Assembly: GCA_902727915.1 (NCBI GenBank)
Contig: CACVAU010000079.1
Coordinates: forward strand, 1 to 64,000
Source: an uncultured Sulfurovum sp.
Lineage (GTDB): Bacteria > Campylobacterota > Campylobacteria > Campylobacterales > Sulfurovaceae
Direction of reading: 5' to 3'
DNA: 64,000 bases
Numbering within the stretch: position 1 is the stretch's first letter; each line of letters starts with the position of its first letter. The position numbers and the translations under genes were made by a program. Shown one piece after another: positions 17,679 through 25,113 of this stretch. The notes under the pieces were generated by a model. The model did not search any database. It worked only from the letters and a program-made list of their open reading frames with translations, and had not been told where the DNA came from.

Positions 17679-20045
17679 ATGTTAGAGGAATTAGAAAAGC
17701 TAATCAAAGAGTTGGACAAAGGGGATGCGAATCGTGATACCTTTGACGACTTGGTTATTGTTGAAATATTATGGTTAGCACATTCTAGTGATGAATTTCA
17801 AAAAGCCAAAAAAGAGAAAAGTCCTAGTGATTTTTTAAAGTGGTTAGCTGAGTGGATAGAATCCATAAAGAAGCTTTTAAAAAATGTATCTCCAAACTCA
17901 GTAGTTGATGAAGATACTAGTAGAAAGGGTACTTCAGAACATTTTATTTATTCAGAAAATAAAGCAAGTTTGTCATTAAATACTGATAGTAGCAACAAAG
18001 AAAAGATACGAATACCCAAGAAAAAAGAGTACTATATTTCAAATGAGTTGATTGAAGCATTAGCTCCTTTACAAAAGCCTTTTCTTTCTATAAATGAGAG
18101 TCAAGAAGTAGATGAGGTTGCCACTGTTGACTATGTAGCACGAACCAATATTGTAAACCCCATATTTAAAGCTAAAAATGAAAACTACTATGACCTTTAT
18201 TTGTTAATAGACATAAGTAAGTCTATGTTTATATGGGAAGAGACAATTCAAGTATTCTTAGAAAAATTGAAGATTTATTCCTATTTTAGAAATATTAAGG
18301 TTTTTTATATTGATACCCAAGATATGGATGCCCCTATTTACACGACAAAAAGAAAAACGCATAAAGTAAATCTTAATGTTTCAAACAGTGATGGACATGC
18401 TTTGATGTTTGTTGTTAGTGACTTTATAGCTCCTGCTTGGCGAAAAGGTAATTTACTTTTTAAAGTTTTTGAGAGAAATGAAAAGCTTCCCACAAGCTTA
18501 ATAAATATGTTGCCTAGACGTATGTGGAATGGTACTATTTTGGCTAATGCAAACTTTTCAAAGATACATAATCCTAAAAAAAATTTGAAATCTACTTTTG
18601 TTACATCAGATATAGATGATGAGTATGATGAAGTATTATATAAATTACCTATTGTTAATTTTTCTCTTGAAGACTTTAATGATTTAAGTCATTTTATCAT
18701 TGGTTCAAAGGCTAATCTCTGTACGGCATTGGTTTCTTCTAAAGAAGAGATACTTTATGAAGAAGAGCATAAAAAAGTTGACTTAACAGCAGAAGAAAGA
18801 GTGCAACGATTTTTTGAAAACTCTTCTTATGAAGCACATGAGTTGGCTCTTTATTTTTCTATTACAACGCATTTAAATTTTGACATTATGAAGATGATAC
18901 AACATAATATGTTACCTAATTCTCAACAGATACATTTGGCTGAAGTTTTTGTTGGGGGACTAATTGATAAAAGTAGTAACGAAATATTTTATAAATTTAT
19001 AACGGACAAAAATAATTTTTCTGTCAGAGATATTTTACTAGATAGATTGGGTGATTATAAAGCAATGGCAACCTTGAAAAAAAATTCAGAGTTTATTGCT
19101 CAAAACCTAGGTTCCTCATTGGACTTTATGGCACTGTTACATGGTGATTTTAATAAATCTGAATGGAGTAAAGAAGATGAAGCTTTTGCCGAGATAGCAC
19201 GTTCAGTATTTGACAAAATTGGGGGTAACTATAGTAAAGTTGCTTCTAAAATTAGTATACAAATACCTGAAGAAGAAATTGATGTTGTTGACCAAGTTAT
19301 CTATGTAACCCCAACCAGCAAACGCTTCACCATGGGTTCAAATGAAAGAGAAGAAGAACAGCCAATTCACGAAGTCATCATAAACTACGACTTTGAAATA
19401 GCCCAAACACCTGTAACCGTAGGAGAGTTTAGAGCTTTTGTAGAGGATGATAAGTATATAACAGAAGCAGAAAAAGGGGATGGAGCTTTTGTTTATAATG
19501 GTAAAGATTGGGAAAAGAAAGAAGATGCTTCATGGAAAAACCCATATTTTGAACAAACAGATGAACACCCTGTGGTTTGTATAAGTTGGAATGATGCACA
19601 AGCTTACATAAAATGGCTCAACAAAAAGACAGGTGAAATTTATAGACTACCCACAGAAGCAGAATGGGAATATGCTTGTAGAGCAGGGTCAACAACTAAA
19701 TGGCACTTTGGAGATGATGAAAAAGAGTTAGAGAAATATGCTTGGTATAGGAAAAATTCTGATAATAGAACGCATTCAGTATCTACAAGAAAACCAAATC
19801 AATGGGGTTTATATGATATGAATGGAAATGTATGGGAGTGGTGTCAAGATGATTATACAACTGGTTATAAAGGCATATTTACAGATGAAAGTATATATGA
19901 GAAAGAAGAAAACCAAATAAAAGTCTTTCGTGGTGGGTCGTGGGCTGATATGTACCGAGATACTCGATCAGCTGGTCGTGGTAGTAGGAGTTTAGAGGAT
20001 TGTAGCCATTTTTCTGGGTTCCGTCTCCTCAGAACTTTACCTTAG
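17679..20045 (+). CDS. vWA protein with C-terminal FGE/SUMF1 (C-type-lectin-like) domain
   Basis: The 788-residue protein has a helical N-terminus (1-165) and a vWA domain (about 168-345) with the metal-site motif LIDISKSM and VVSDFIAPAW. A helical linker follows, then an FGE-sulfatase domain (about 537-788: IAQTPVTVGEFRAF, CISWNDAQAYIKWLN, RLPTEAEWEYACRAGS, GLYDMNGNVWEWCQD, FRGGSW, GFRLLRTL). The cysteine pair of true formylglycine-generating enzymes is absent from the C-terminal segment, so binding rather than catalysis is likely. The stretch between RGGSW and GFR differs strongly from the second FGE gene at 20837-21508. Base usage shifts to more C-rich near 19300, where the FGE module starts. 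The expected role is sensor or ligand binder for the MoxR partner. Confidence 0.82.
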   Translation: MLEELEKLIKELDKGDANRDTFDDLVIVEILWLAHSSDEFQKAKKEKSPSDFLKWLAEWIESIKKLLKNVSPNSVVDEDTSRKGTSEHFIYSENKASLSLNTDSSNKEKIRIPKKKEYYISNELIEALAPLQKPFLSINESQEVDEVATVDYVARTNIVNPIFKAKNENYYDLYLLIDISKSMFIWEETIQVFLEKLKIYSYFRNIKVFYIDTQDMDAPIYTTKRKTHKVNLNVSNSDGHALMFVVSDFIAPAWRKGNLLFKVFERNEKLPTSLINMLPRRMWNGTILANANFSKIHNPKKNLKSTFVTSDIDDEYDEVLYKLPIVNFSLEDFNDLSHFIIGSKANLCTALVSSKEEILYEEEHKKVDLTAEERVQRFFENSSYEAHELALYFSITTHLNFDIMKMIQHNMLPNSQQIHLAEVFVGGLIDKSSNEIFYKFITDKNNFSVRDILLDRLGDYKAMATLKKNSEFIAQNLGSSLDFMALLHGDFNKSEWSKEDEAFAEIARSVFDKIGGNYSKVASKISIQIPEEEIDVVDQVIYVTPTSKRFTMGSNEREEEQPIHEVIINYDFEIAQTPVTVGEFRAFVEDDKYITEAEKGDGAFVYNGKDWEKKEDASWKNPYFEQTDEHPVVCISWNDAQAYIKWLNKKTGEIYRLPTEAEWEYACRAGSTTKWHFGDDEKELEKYAWYRKNSDNRTHSVSTRKPNQWGLYDMNGNVWEWCQDDYTTGYKGIFTDESIYEKEENQIKVFRGGSWADMYRDTRSAGRGSRSLEDCSHFSGFRLLRTLP

Positions 20046-20070
20046 ATCTTGGATGTTTTTAACCTTTGGG
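20028..20070 (+). other. Conserved 3' segment of the vWA-FGE gene extending past the stop
   Basis: The last codons (CTCAGAACTTTA at 20028-20039), the stop, and GTTTTTAACCTTTGGG at 20055-20070 align without gaps to 21491-21533 after the second FGE gene. I count 37 of 43 bases the same. Similarity that continues beyond the stop while the codons just upstream diverge is what an IMH-like homing boundary or a gene-conversion tract would look like. Confidence 0.55.
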
Positions 20071-20076
20071 CTTCTC

Positions 20077-20097
20077 GTAGGTGTGATCATGTCACAC
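20077..20097. repeat. REP palindrome, family 1 (copy A)
   Basis: GTAG followed by the palindrome GTGTGATCATGTCACAC. It lies just after the vWA-FGE gene and pairs in opposite orientation with copy B. Confidence 0.75.
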
Positions 20098-20133
20098 AAT
20101 CACCAATCTTGGATTTTTAAAAATATCAATATT

Positions 20134-20642
20134 TTATGCTTGTATAATGTTATTTTGTTGTGTGACATGGTCACACCTACGGTAATTTAATGAACAATGT
20201 TTCCAATCATAAATATTGTTTACATAATCATGTTTAACAGGGTTGTTATGGATGTACTGTAATTTTGTATTAAAATCTTTTTCATCACGTATGGTATGCT
20301 CATAAAAACGTTTTTGCCATATGGGTTTGTAGCCATACTTTTCTCTATGATGGCTTTGAAAAACATCTTCATAAAATTTTGGATTACAGTTCTTTGAGAA
20401 ATATCGTTTGATAGAACTTATAATTTTAGGGTAATCTTTTGCATTGTTTACGTTTATTATCATATGAATATGGTCAGGTAGTACAACAATGGCTTCTATT
20501 TGAAAAGAAAATAAGCTTTTAGCATATTTGAAACTTTCTTTTAAAAGTTCATATTATCTATGAGGATTGGATTACGTTGATGCGTAACAATGGTTATATA
20601 ATAGCTATAGCCATTTAAAAAGATACGTTTATAATTTGCCAT
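20134..20642 (-). pseudogene. Frameshifted REP-associated tyrosine transposase (RAYT, Y1 family)
   Basis: Reading leftward from an ATG at 20642, the frame gives MANYKRIFLNGYSYYITIVT, then reaches TAA after DNMNF. Reading on in a shifted frame from about 20550 restores ELLKESFKYAKSLFS and IEAIVVLPDHIHMIINVN, with the HxH metal motif of the HUH nucleases. It continues to IWQKRFYEHTIRD and the family hallmark YIHNNPVKHDYV. A single-base deletion near 20550-20556 explains the break. The C-terminus runs into REP copy B, giving the odd tail RRCDHVTQQ. RAYTs are thought to move REP sequences, and REP copies flank this gene. Confidence 0.8.
20160..20180. repeat. REP palindrome, family 1 (copy B, inverted)
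   Basis: The palindrome GTGTGACATGGTCACAC followed by CTAC, in reverse orientation to copy A with 62 bases between them. It overlaps the 3' end of the RAYT pseudogene and provides its last codons. Confidence 0.75.
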
Positions 20643-20702
20643 AAAAAAGTTTAACATAAAAAAATATGAACTTTAAAATATATGTCAAATTGTCATGAAA
20701 CC

Positions 20703-20723
20703 GTAGGTGTGACCATGTCACAC
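20703..20723. repeat. REP palindrome, family 1 (copy C)
   Basis: GTAG plus GTGTGACCATGTCACAC, about 60 bases upstream of the start of the RAYT pseudogene. It forms an inverted pair with copy D. Confidence 0.75.
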
Positions 20724-20779
20724 TCCATTTAAATAAAATGGTTGTTTTTAATTTTAATGAATGTAAAATATAATTTAAT

Positions 20780-20800
20780 GTGTGACATGGTCACACCTAC
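20780..20800. repeat. REP palindrome, family 1 (copy D, inverted)
   Basis: GTGTGACATGGTCACAC plus CTAC. It lies 36 bases upstream of the second FGE gene and could shape the 5' end of that transcript. Confidence 0.75.
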
Positions 20801-20836
20801 AGTTTTAAAATCAGCACCATCCGACAAAGGAAAAAT

Positions 20837-21508
20837 ATGTCAAATTTCAAAAAACCAATAATGGTACGCATAGAGAATTCGCTTTCTTTTGATATGGTAA
20901 AAATTCCCAATAAAAACTATGAAATAGGAAAATACCCCGTTACCATAGCAGAGTATATGCATTTTGCTAAAAATAATGAAAAGCATTTACTTGAATGGAA
21001 AGAAGATAATTCGAGTTATTATCAAAAAATGAACTTAACAGACAATGCACCCATTATCGGTGTAAGTTGGCATGATGCTATAGCATACTGTAAATGGCTA
21101 AATGAGCAACAAAAAGTTTATGTTTACAGATTACCAACAGAAGAAGAGTGGGAACATGCATGTAGAGCAGAATCTATTACCGAATGGAGTTTTGGGGATG
21201 ATGAAAAAGAGTTAGATAAATATGCTTGGTATAGGAAAAACTCTTATGACTTAGGAGAAGAGCATGAAGATTATGGAACCCATGTTGTAGGTGAAAAGTT
21301 AGCTAATCCATGGGGACTTTATGATATGCATGGAAATGTAGAAGAGTGGTGTGAAGATTGGTATGATAAAGAAGAGAAACATAAAGTTGTTCGTGGTGGT
21401 TCTTGGGACAATTTTGCGTACAGTACTCGTTGTGCTTATCGTAGCAGTTGGAATCCAATTTATCGAGACCTTGACATGGGTTTTCGCATTCTCAGAACTT
21501 TAGTTTAG
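20837..21508 (+). CDS. Stand-alone FGE/SUMF1 domain protein, possible second variable binder
   Basis: The 223-residue protein consists almost only of an FGE-sulfatase fold: YEIGKYPVTIAEYMHF, IGVSWHDAIAYCKWLN, RLPTEEEWEHACRAES, GLYDMHGNVEEWCEDW, VVRGGSWDN, MGFRILRTL. It is clearly paralogous to the C-terminus of the vWA-FGE protein but lacks the vWA part and any leader peptide. Between RGGSW and GFR only about eight of 28 positions agree between the two. The canonical FGE active-site cysteine pair is absent. AAAGGA lies eight bases before the ATG. It is probably an accessory recognition subunit of the same system. Confidence 0.75.
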   Translation: MSNFKKPIMVRIENSLSFDMVKIPNKNYEIGKYPVTIAEYMHFAKNNEKHLLEWKEDNSSYYQKMNLTDNAPIIGVSWHDAIAYCKWLNEQQKVYVYRLPTEEEWEHACRAESITEWSFGDDEKELDKYAWYRKNSYDLGEEHEDYGTHVVGEKLANPWGLYDMHGNVEEWCEDWYDKEEKHKVVRGGSWDNFAYSTRCAYRSSWNPIYRDLDMGFRILRTLV

Positions 21509-21533
21509 TTTTTGGTCGTTTTTAACCTTTGGG
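21491..21533 (+). other. Conserved 3' segment of the second FGE gene extending past the stop
   Basis: CTCAGAACTTTA at 21491-21502, the TAG stop, and GTTTTTAACCTTTGGG at 21518-21533 match the end of the vWA-FGE gene with the same spacing of 27 bases. Beyond 21533 the similarity stops. Confidence 0.55.
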
Positions 21534-21584
21534 ATTTTTACTTTTTATTTTTGAAAGAGTCTCGCAGAGACGCGACATTTTTTT

Positions 21585-21605
21585 GTAGGTGTGACCATGT
21601 CACAC
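21585..21605. repeat. REP palindrome, family 1 (copy E)
   Basis: GTAG plus GTGTGACCATGTCACAC. It is preceded by GACGCGACATTTTTTT, a flank that is also found (as GACGCGACAAATTTT) before copy G at 33219. Confidence 0.75.
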
Positions 21606-21669
21606 GATTAATTTCAATTTGTATGGTGTGGATATTTAAAATTTTTATGTATGCCATGTATTATATGAC

Positions 21670-21690
21670 GTGTGACACGGTCACACCTAC
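21670..21690. repeat. REP palindrome, family 1 (copy F, inverted)
   Basis: GTGTGACACGGTCACAC plus CTAC, the inverted partner of copy E. It lies just past the stop of the leftward DUF6868-like gene. Confidence 0.75.
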
Positions 21691-21693
21691 GGT

Positions 21694-21939
21694 TTAAACA
21701 ATAATTTTTAAAGCAATATAAGGCACCAAATTAAACACAATAATCAAAATCTTATACAGTGCAACATAATTAAAATAGGCTCTACTTAAATCTTCTTTGT
21801 TCAGGTTGAAAAGTTCAGCGTGTATTTTGATGATGGGTTCACGTAAGAACATAATGGCTAAAGTTGTCATGAGTAAAAAAGTAAAGTTGATGAGGGTAGA
21901 CCAACCAAGGAATTCTATAAGGGTTTCAAGTGTCAACAT
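21694..21939 (-). CDS. DUF6868-like small two-helix membrane protein
   Basis: The 81-residue protein has a first membrane helix after IEFLGWSTLIN and a second in YKILIIVFNLVPYIALKII. A short polar hairpin between them contains HAELFNLNKEDLSRAY. The pattern LGW...N, HAELF and YKxxIxVFNxVPYIAL fits the DUF6868 family. Its function is unknown. It sits alone between REP copies and the antitoxin remnant. Confidence 0.65.
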   Translation of the reverse strand: MLTLETLIEFLGWSTLINFTFLLMTTLAIMFLREPIIKIHAELFNLNKEDLSRAYFNYVALYKILIIVFNLVPYIALKIIV

Positions 21940-22037
21940 GTTCGATCCTTTATACTAAGAGGTAGCTCTATTATATTCTTTTTCGGCTTTTCTTTAGAGA
22001 AAGATTTTTGGTTACTTTTTAAAGTATATTTTATGTT

Positions 22038-22157
22038 AAAGAAACAAAACAAATGAAAAACTATGTTGTTACTGAAGCATTGAAGGAATACTTGAACGAG
22101 AGAAAACAGAAAACACTTCTTGAAGATATTTTAAGTATCATGGGTTCTGTTCATTAG
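22038..22157 (+). pseudogene. Remnant of a ribbon-helix-helix antitoxin gene
   Basis: The frame reads KETKQMKNYVVTEALKEYLN, then ERKQKTLLEDILSIMGSVH and a stop. This matches the C-terminal half of the intact antitoxin at 29198-29440 (KETKQKKSHIVAEALEEYM, then KKREQKKLVKDALSLIGFAKG). The bases just upstream (TTTTTAAAGTATATTTTATG) resemble the promoter region of that gene, so an internal deletion has joined promoter and C-terminus. No PIN toxin follows. The rest of the 21940-22286 gap holds only AT-rich DNA that should contain the porin promoter. Confidence 0.65.
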
Positions 22158-22286
22158 TCATCGTATCCAAGTTTATATAGGGAGTTAAAGTATAAGTTCT
22201 TTTGATGAATCTTGTATGAATTTTGTTTTTTTCATATAAAATTCATCAAATTTTTCTATAATAATTATTAAAAAAGGAAAAAATAA

Positions 22287-23237
22287 GTGATGAAGTATCT
22301 TTTTGTGATCTTATTATCTTTTTCATTGACTTATGCGAAAGAGCCTAAAGATTATGGTTGGAACATTCCCAATACCCCTGTTTATGTAGGAGGTTATGTT
22401 GATGCAGTTTATGATGAAAGCAACGAAGAGAACTTTCTTTTTGATGACATTGCCCTTTTAGTTTCAGCAAGTACTGAACGTTTTGATTTTTTAAGTGAAG
22501 TAGAAATTTCTCATTTAGCATTGGATGGGAAGAGTGATAACAATACAAATCTACGTGTTAATATGGAGCGTTTACAAGTAACTTATCATTTGAATAATAA
22601 GCAACGTTTAACTCTTGGACGCTTTAATTCTGACATTGGGTATTGGAATCAGACATTGGTTAATATCTTGCAAGATTCAACAACTTATCCACATATGATA
22701 AAACATCTTTTCCCTAAAGCAACCACAGGCTTAATGTATCAAAATAGTTTAAACAGTGAAGATTCATATAGCATAATGCTTCAGAATAATAAAGATATAG
22801 GTTTAGAAGATGATAGTATTGTGGTAGACAGACATATGGCAATAAATTATGAAAAAGCTTATGATGATTTCTCTTGGCGAGTGGCAGGAGGATTTTACCG
22901 AGAGCTGGATGGTTCTGAAGCAGGTTATGCTGGATTAGCATTTGAGTATGAATTGGATGACTTTAGTATACAAAGTGAACTCTTTACGCAACAGAGTAAA
23001 GGCTTGAGTAAACCATACAGTGTGTATATTCAGCCTGTATGGTATTATGATGATAAGCAAAGTGTGGTTTTACGATTAGAACGTTATAAAGATGAGGTGC
23101 TAAATGCGAATGAGGGTATTGTTTTACTAGGGTATGCCTATAGACCATGGTCAAATATGGCATTAAAAGGTGAGTATGTTTATCATACTAAGGAGCCATT
23201 AAATCGTTTTGTTTATTCTGTATCGGTGATGTTCTAA
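22287..23237 (+). CDS. Porin-like outer-membrane beta-barrel protein
   Basis: A signal peptide (MMKYLFVILLSFSLTYA) is followed by about 300 residues of alternating strands with aromatic girdle residues: VYVGGYVDAVYDE, RLQVTYHLNNKQRLTLGRFN, SWRVAGGFYREL, KGEYVYHTKE. It ends in the aromatic residue of YSVSVMF, as outer-membrane barrels do. It is the first gene of an operon with a binding protein and a histidine kinase; its stop and the next start share a base (TAATG). It probably helps ligand entry or sensing. Its exact porin family is not recognised. Confidence 0.7.
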   Translation: MMKYLFVILLSFSLTYAKEPKDYGWNIPNTPVYVGGYVDAVYDESNEENFLFDDIALLVSASTERFDFLSEVEISHLALDGKSDNNTNLRVNMERLQVTYHLNNKQRLTLGRFNSDIGYWNQTLVNILQDSTTYPHMIKHLFPKATTGLMYQNSLNSEDSYSIMLQNNKDIGLEDDSIVVDRHMAINYEKAYDDFSWRVAGGFYRELDGSEAGYAGLAFEYELDDFSIQSELFTQQSKGLSKPYSVYIQPVWYYDDKQSVVLRLERYKDEVLNANEGIVLLGYAYRPWSNMALKGEYVYHTKEPLNRFVYSVSVMF

Positions 23238-23656
23238 TGATACGGCTATGGATACTCTCTATAGGTTTCATGGTATCGCTTCAAGCACAAGAATTATTTA
23301 TTGTGACCGATAAAGGTTTTCAAGAAGGGAATATAACGATTCAAGAGGTGAAAGAGATTTTTCTAGGAAAAAAACGTTTTATTAATGGCAAGAAAATTTT
23401 AGTGATGAATTATGAATTTAATCATAGTGTACGACGTTGTTTTGAAAAAACTGTTTTAAAGAAAAGTGTGAGAAGCATAGAGCGTTATTGGCAAAAAGCG
23501 TATTATAAAGGGTTGCGTCCACCTAAAATTGTTAAATCTGAAGAGATGCTTTTTTCCTACATGCAAGAAGTTCAACCTTCCATTGGGTATATTGAAAAAA
23601 CTGATAATTTAGCAGCGTATCTTAAAGTGCTTTTTACCATTGAGTGTAAGTTATGA
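23237..23656 (+). CDS. Small PstS-like periplasmic binding protein
   Basis: The 139-residue product has a signal peptide (MIRLWILSIGFMVSLQAQ) and the short form of the phosphate-binding-protein fold: NITIQEVKEIFLGKKRFINGKKI, VRRCFEKTVLKKSVRSIERYW, SIGYIEKTD. Proteins of this size are usually sensor partners rather than ABC-transporter components. It overlaps both neighbours by one to four bases, so porin, binding protein and kinase are coupled. The ligand is unknown; an oxyanion is a reasonable guess from the family. Confidence 0.75.
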   Translation: MIRLWILSIGFMVSLQAQELFIVTDKGFQEGNITIQEVKEIFLGKKRFINGKKILVMNYEFNHSVRRCFEKTVLKKSVRSIERYWQKAYYKGLRPPKIVKSEEMLFSYMQEVQPSIGYIEKTDNLAAYLKVLFTIECKL

Positions 23657-25113
23657 TAAAAACTTTATGGTGTAATTTTTCAGATACTTATAGAATATTT
23701 ATAAGCATGTTGCTACTAATTTTAACCATTCAGCTTGGAACACTGTTGTATATTTGGACTTTTAAATCAGAAGTTCTTTTAGAAAAAGAGCGACAAAGCT
23801 TAAAGCATCAACTTGAGAGCAATGCCAAACGTTTATCAGAGCATTTTACACACTTACAAAAAGAGTTAGAGTTTTTAGCTATTTTAGAAGTTATGGATGA
23901 TGTTCTTGCTAATGATGTTGACAAGCGTATAGGTATTCTTTTGGAGAAAAAAGCCAAGGATTTAGGGGAAGGTATTGGTTTTTTTGCTTATAAGAGTGGA
24001 GAGAAAGTTGTTGCTTCCTCTCAGGAACATTATGTTCATGAAGATTCTTTAATCTTTACAGCACCTATTGTTGCTTCATTTGAAAAAGAAAAGATATTAG
24101 GAGAATTGGTTTTACTATATCCTTATAAAAATTTAATGGATTTAAAAGTTGATAATCCTCATCAGAAATTATGGTTAGAAGCAGAAGAGCTTAAGAAAAA
24201 ATTTGATTTATTGAATGAAAAAGAGAGTATCGTTGTATTTCAGAGCTTAGAAGGTAAATTAAAGGGGTGGACTTTATTTTTATCACATGAAAAAGTGGAT
24301 GCGTTTGTTTCTATTCGTCAGATACAGCGTATTATACTTTGGGGATTTCTACTCTCTTTGATGCTTATTTTATTTGTGGTTTTTGTCCTTTATAGGAAGC
24401 AAATAGGAATTTTAGAACATACCGAAGAAGCTTTAGAACTAAAACGGACTTTTCTATCTACTATGTCTCATGAACTACGTACTCCATTAGGATCGATTTT
24501 AAGTTTAACACAGCATCTGATGACCAGTTCTCAGTTAAATGAGGGAGGTGTTGTGATGTTAAATAAAATAGAGAGTGCCTCGGAACACCTACTTTCCATG
24601 ATAAATAATCTTTTACAGCTTTCTAAACTGGAGTCAAACAGTATGCATGTTGAGGAAATAAGAGTAGATATGATTGTTGTCATAGAAGAAATTATTGAGA
24701 TGCTTGAACCTCTAATTGATGAAAAAGATTTGCATTTAGAGAAGCAACTACTTGAGGGAGAAGAGTTTATTGTTACTGATGTTAATCTTTTTAGACAAGT
24801 GATTATGAATTTGTTGTCCAATGCCATTAAGTTCACCCATGAAGGAAGCATAAGTATTGTGTTAACACAAGAGAACGAAGCATTTGTATTAACCATAAAA
24901 GATACAGGCATAGGCATTGCCTTAGACAAACAAGCATCACTTTTTTCAGAGTTTTATCAAGCACATATGGGTAAAGAAGAGATTAAACACAGTACAGGTT
25001 TGGGTTTGGCTCTTAGTCAAAAGGTTGCCAAACTGATTAAGGGTGAGATTGGTATAAAGAGTGAGGGTAGAGGGAAAGGCTGTGAAGCCACATTTAGGTT
25101 TTCTTCACTTTAA
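23653..25113 (+). CDS. Membrane sensor histidine kinase
   Basis: The 486-residue kinase has a membrane helix near residues 14-36, a periplasmic region of about 185 residues, and a second helix near 223-248. A HisKA domain follows with His273 in TMSHELRTP. The ATPase domain has NLLSNAIKF (N box), DTGIGIA (G1) and STGLGLALSQ (G2). The start overlaps the stop of the binding-protein gene (ATGA). The 3' end overlaps the opposing response regulator gene by 20 bases, and that regulator is the likely partner. It probably senses the bound or free ligand of the upstream periplasmic protein. Confidence 0.88.
   Translation: MIKTLWCNFSDTYRIFISMLLLILTIQLGTLLYIWTFKSEVLLEKERQSLKHQLESNAKRLSEHFTHLQKELEFLAILEVMDDVLANDVDKRIGILLEKKAKDLGEGIGFFAYKSGEKVVASSQEHYVHEDSLIFTAPIVASFEKEKILGELVLLYPYKNLMDLKVDNPHQKLWLEAEELKKKFDLLNEKESIVVFQSLEGKLKGWTLFLSHEKVDAFVSIRQIQRIILWGFLLSLMLILFVVFVLYRKQIGILEHTEEALELKRTFLSTMSHELRTPLGSILSLTQHLMTSSQLNEGGVVMLNKIESASEHLLSMINNLLQLSKLESNSMHVEEIRVDMIVVIEEIIEMLEPLIDEKDLHLEKQLLEGEEFIVTDVNLFRQVIMNLLSNAIKFTHEGSISIVLTQENEAFVLTIKDTGIGIALDKQASLFSEFYQAHMGKEEIKHSTGLGLALSQKVAKLIKGEIGIKSEGRGKGCEATFRFSSL

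Noticed and set aside
17679..20045. A true formylglycine-generating enzyme activating sulfatases
   Set aside because: The C-terminal segment lacks the paired active-site cysteines, no sulfatase gene is nearby, and the domain is fused to vWA in a MoxR operon.
20077..21690. Repeated GTAGGTGTGACC-type sequences as a CRISPR array
   Set aside because: The copies are irregularly spaced, alternate in orientation and are themselves palindromes. They fit paired REP elements; there are no uniform spacers and no cas genes.
21512..21697. A 61-residue + strand open frame
   Set aside because: It consists of the 3' flank of the FGE gene and two REP copies, and it runs opposite to the DUF6868-like gene boundary. 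There is no ribosome site.
24531..24929. A 132-residue minus-strand frame inside the histidine kinase gene
   Set aside because: It is antisense to the conserved HisKA/ATPase region, with Ser/Ile-rich shadow composition and no independent start signals.
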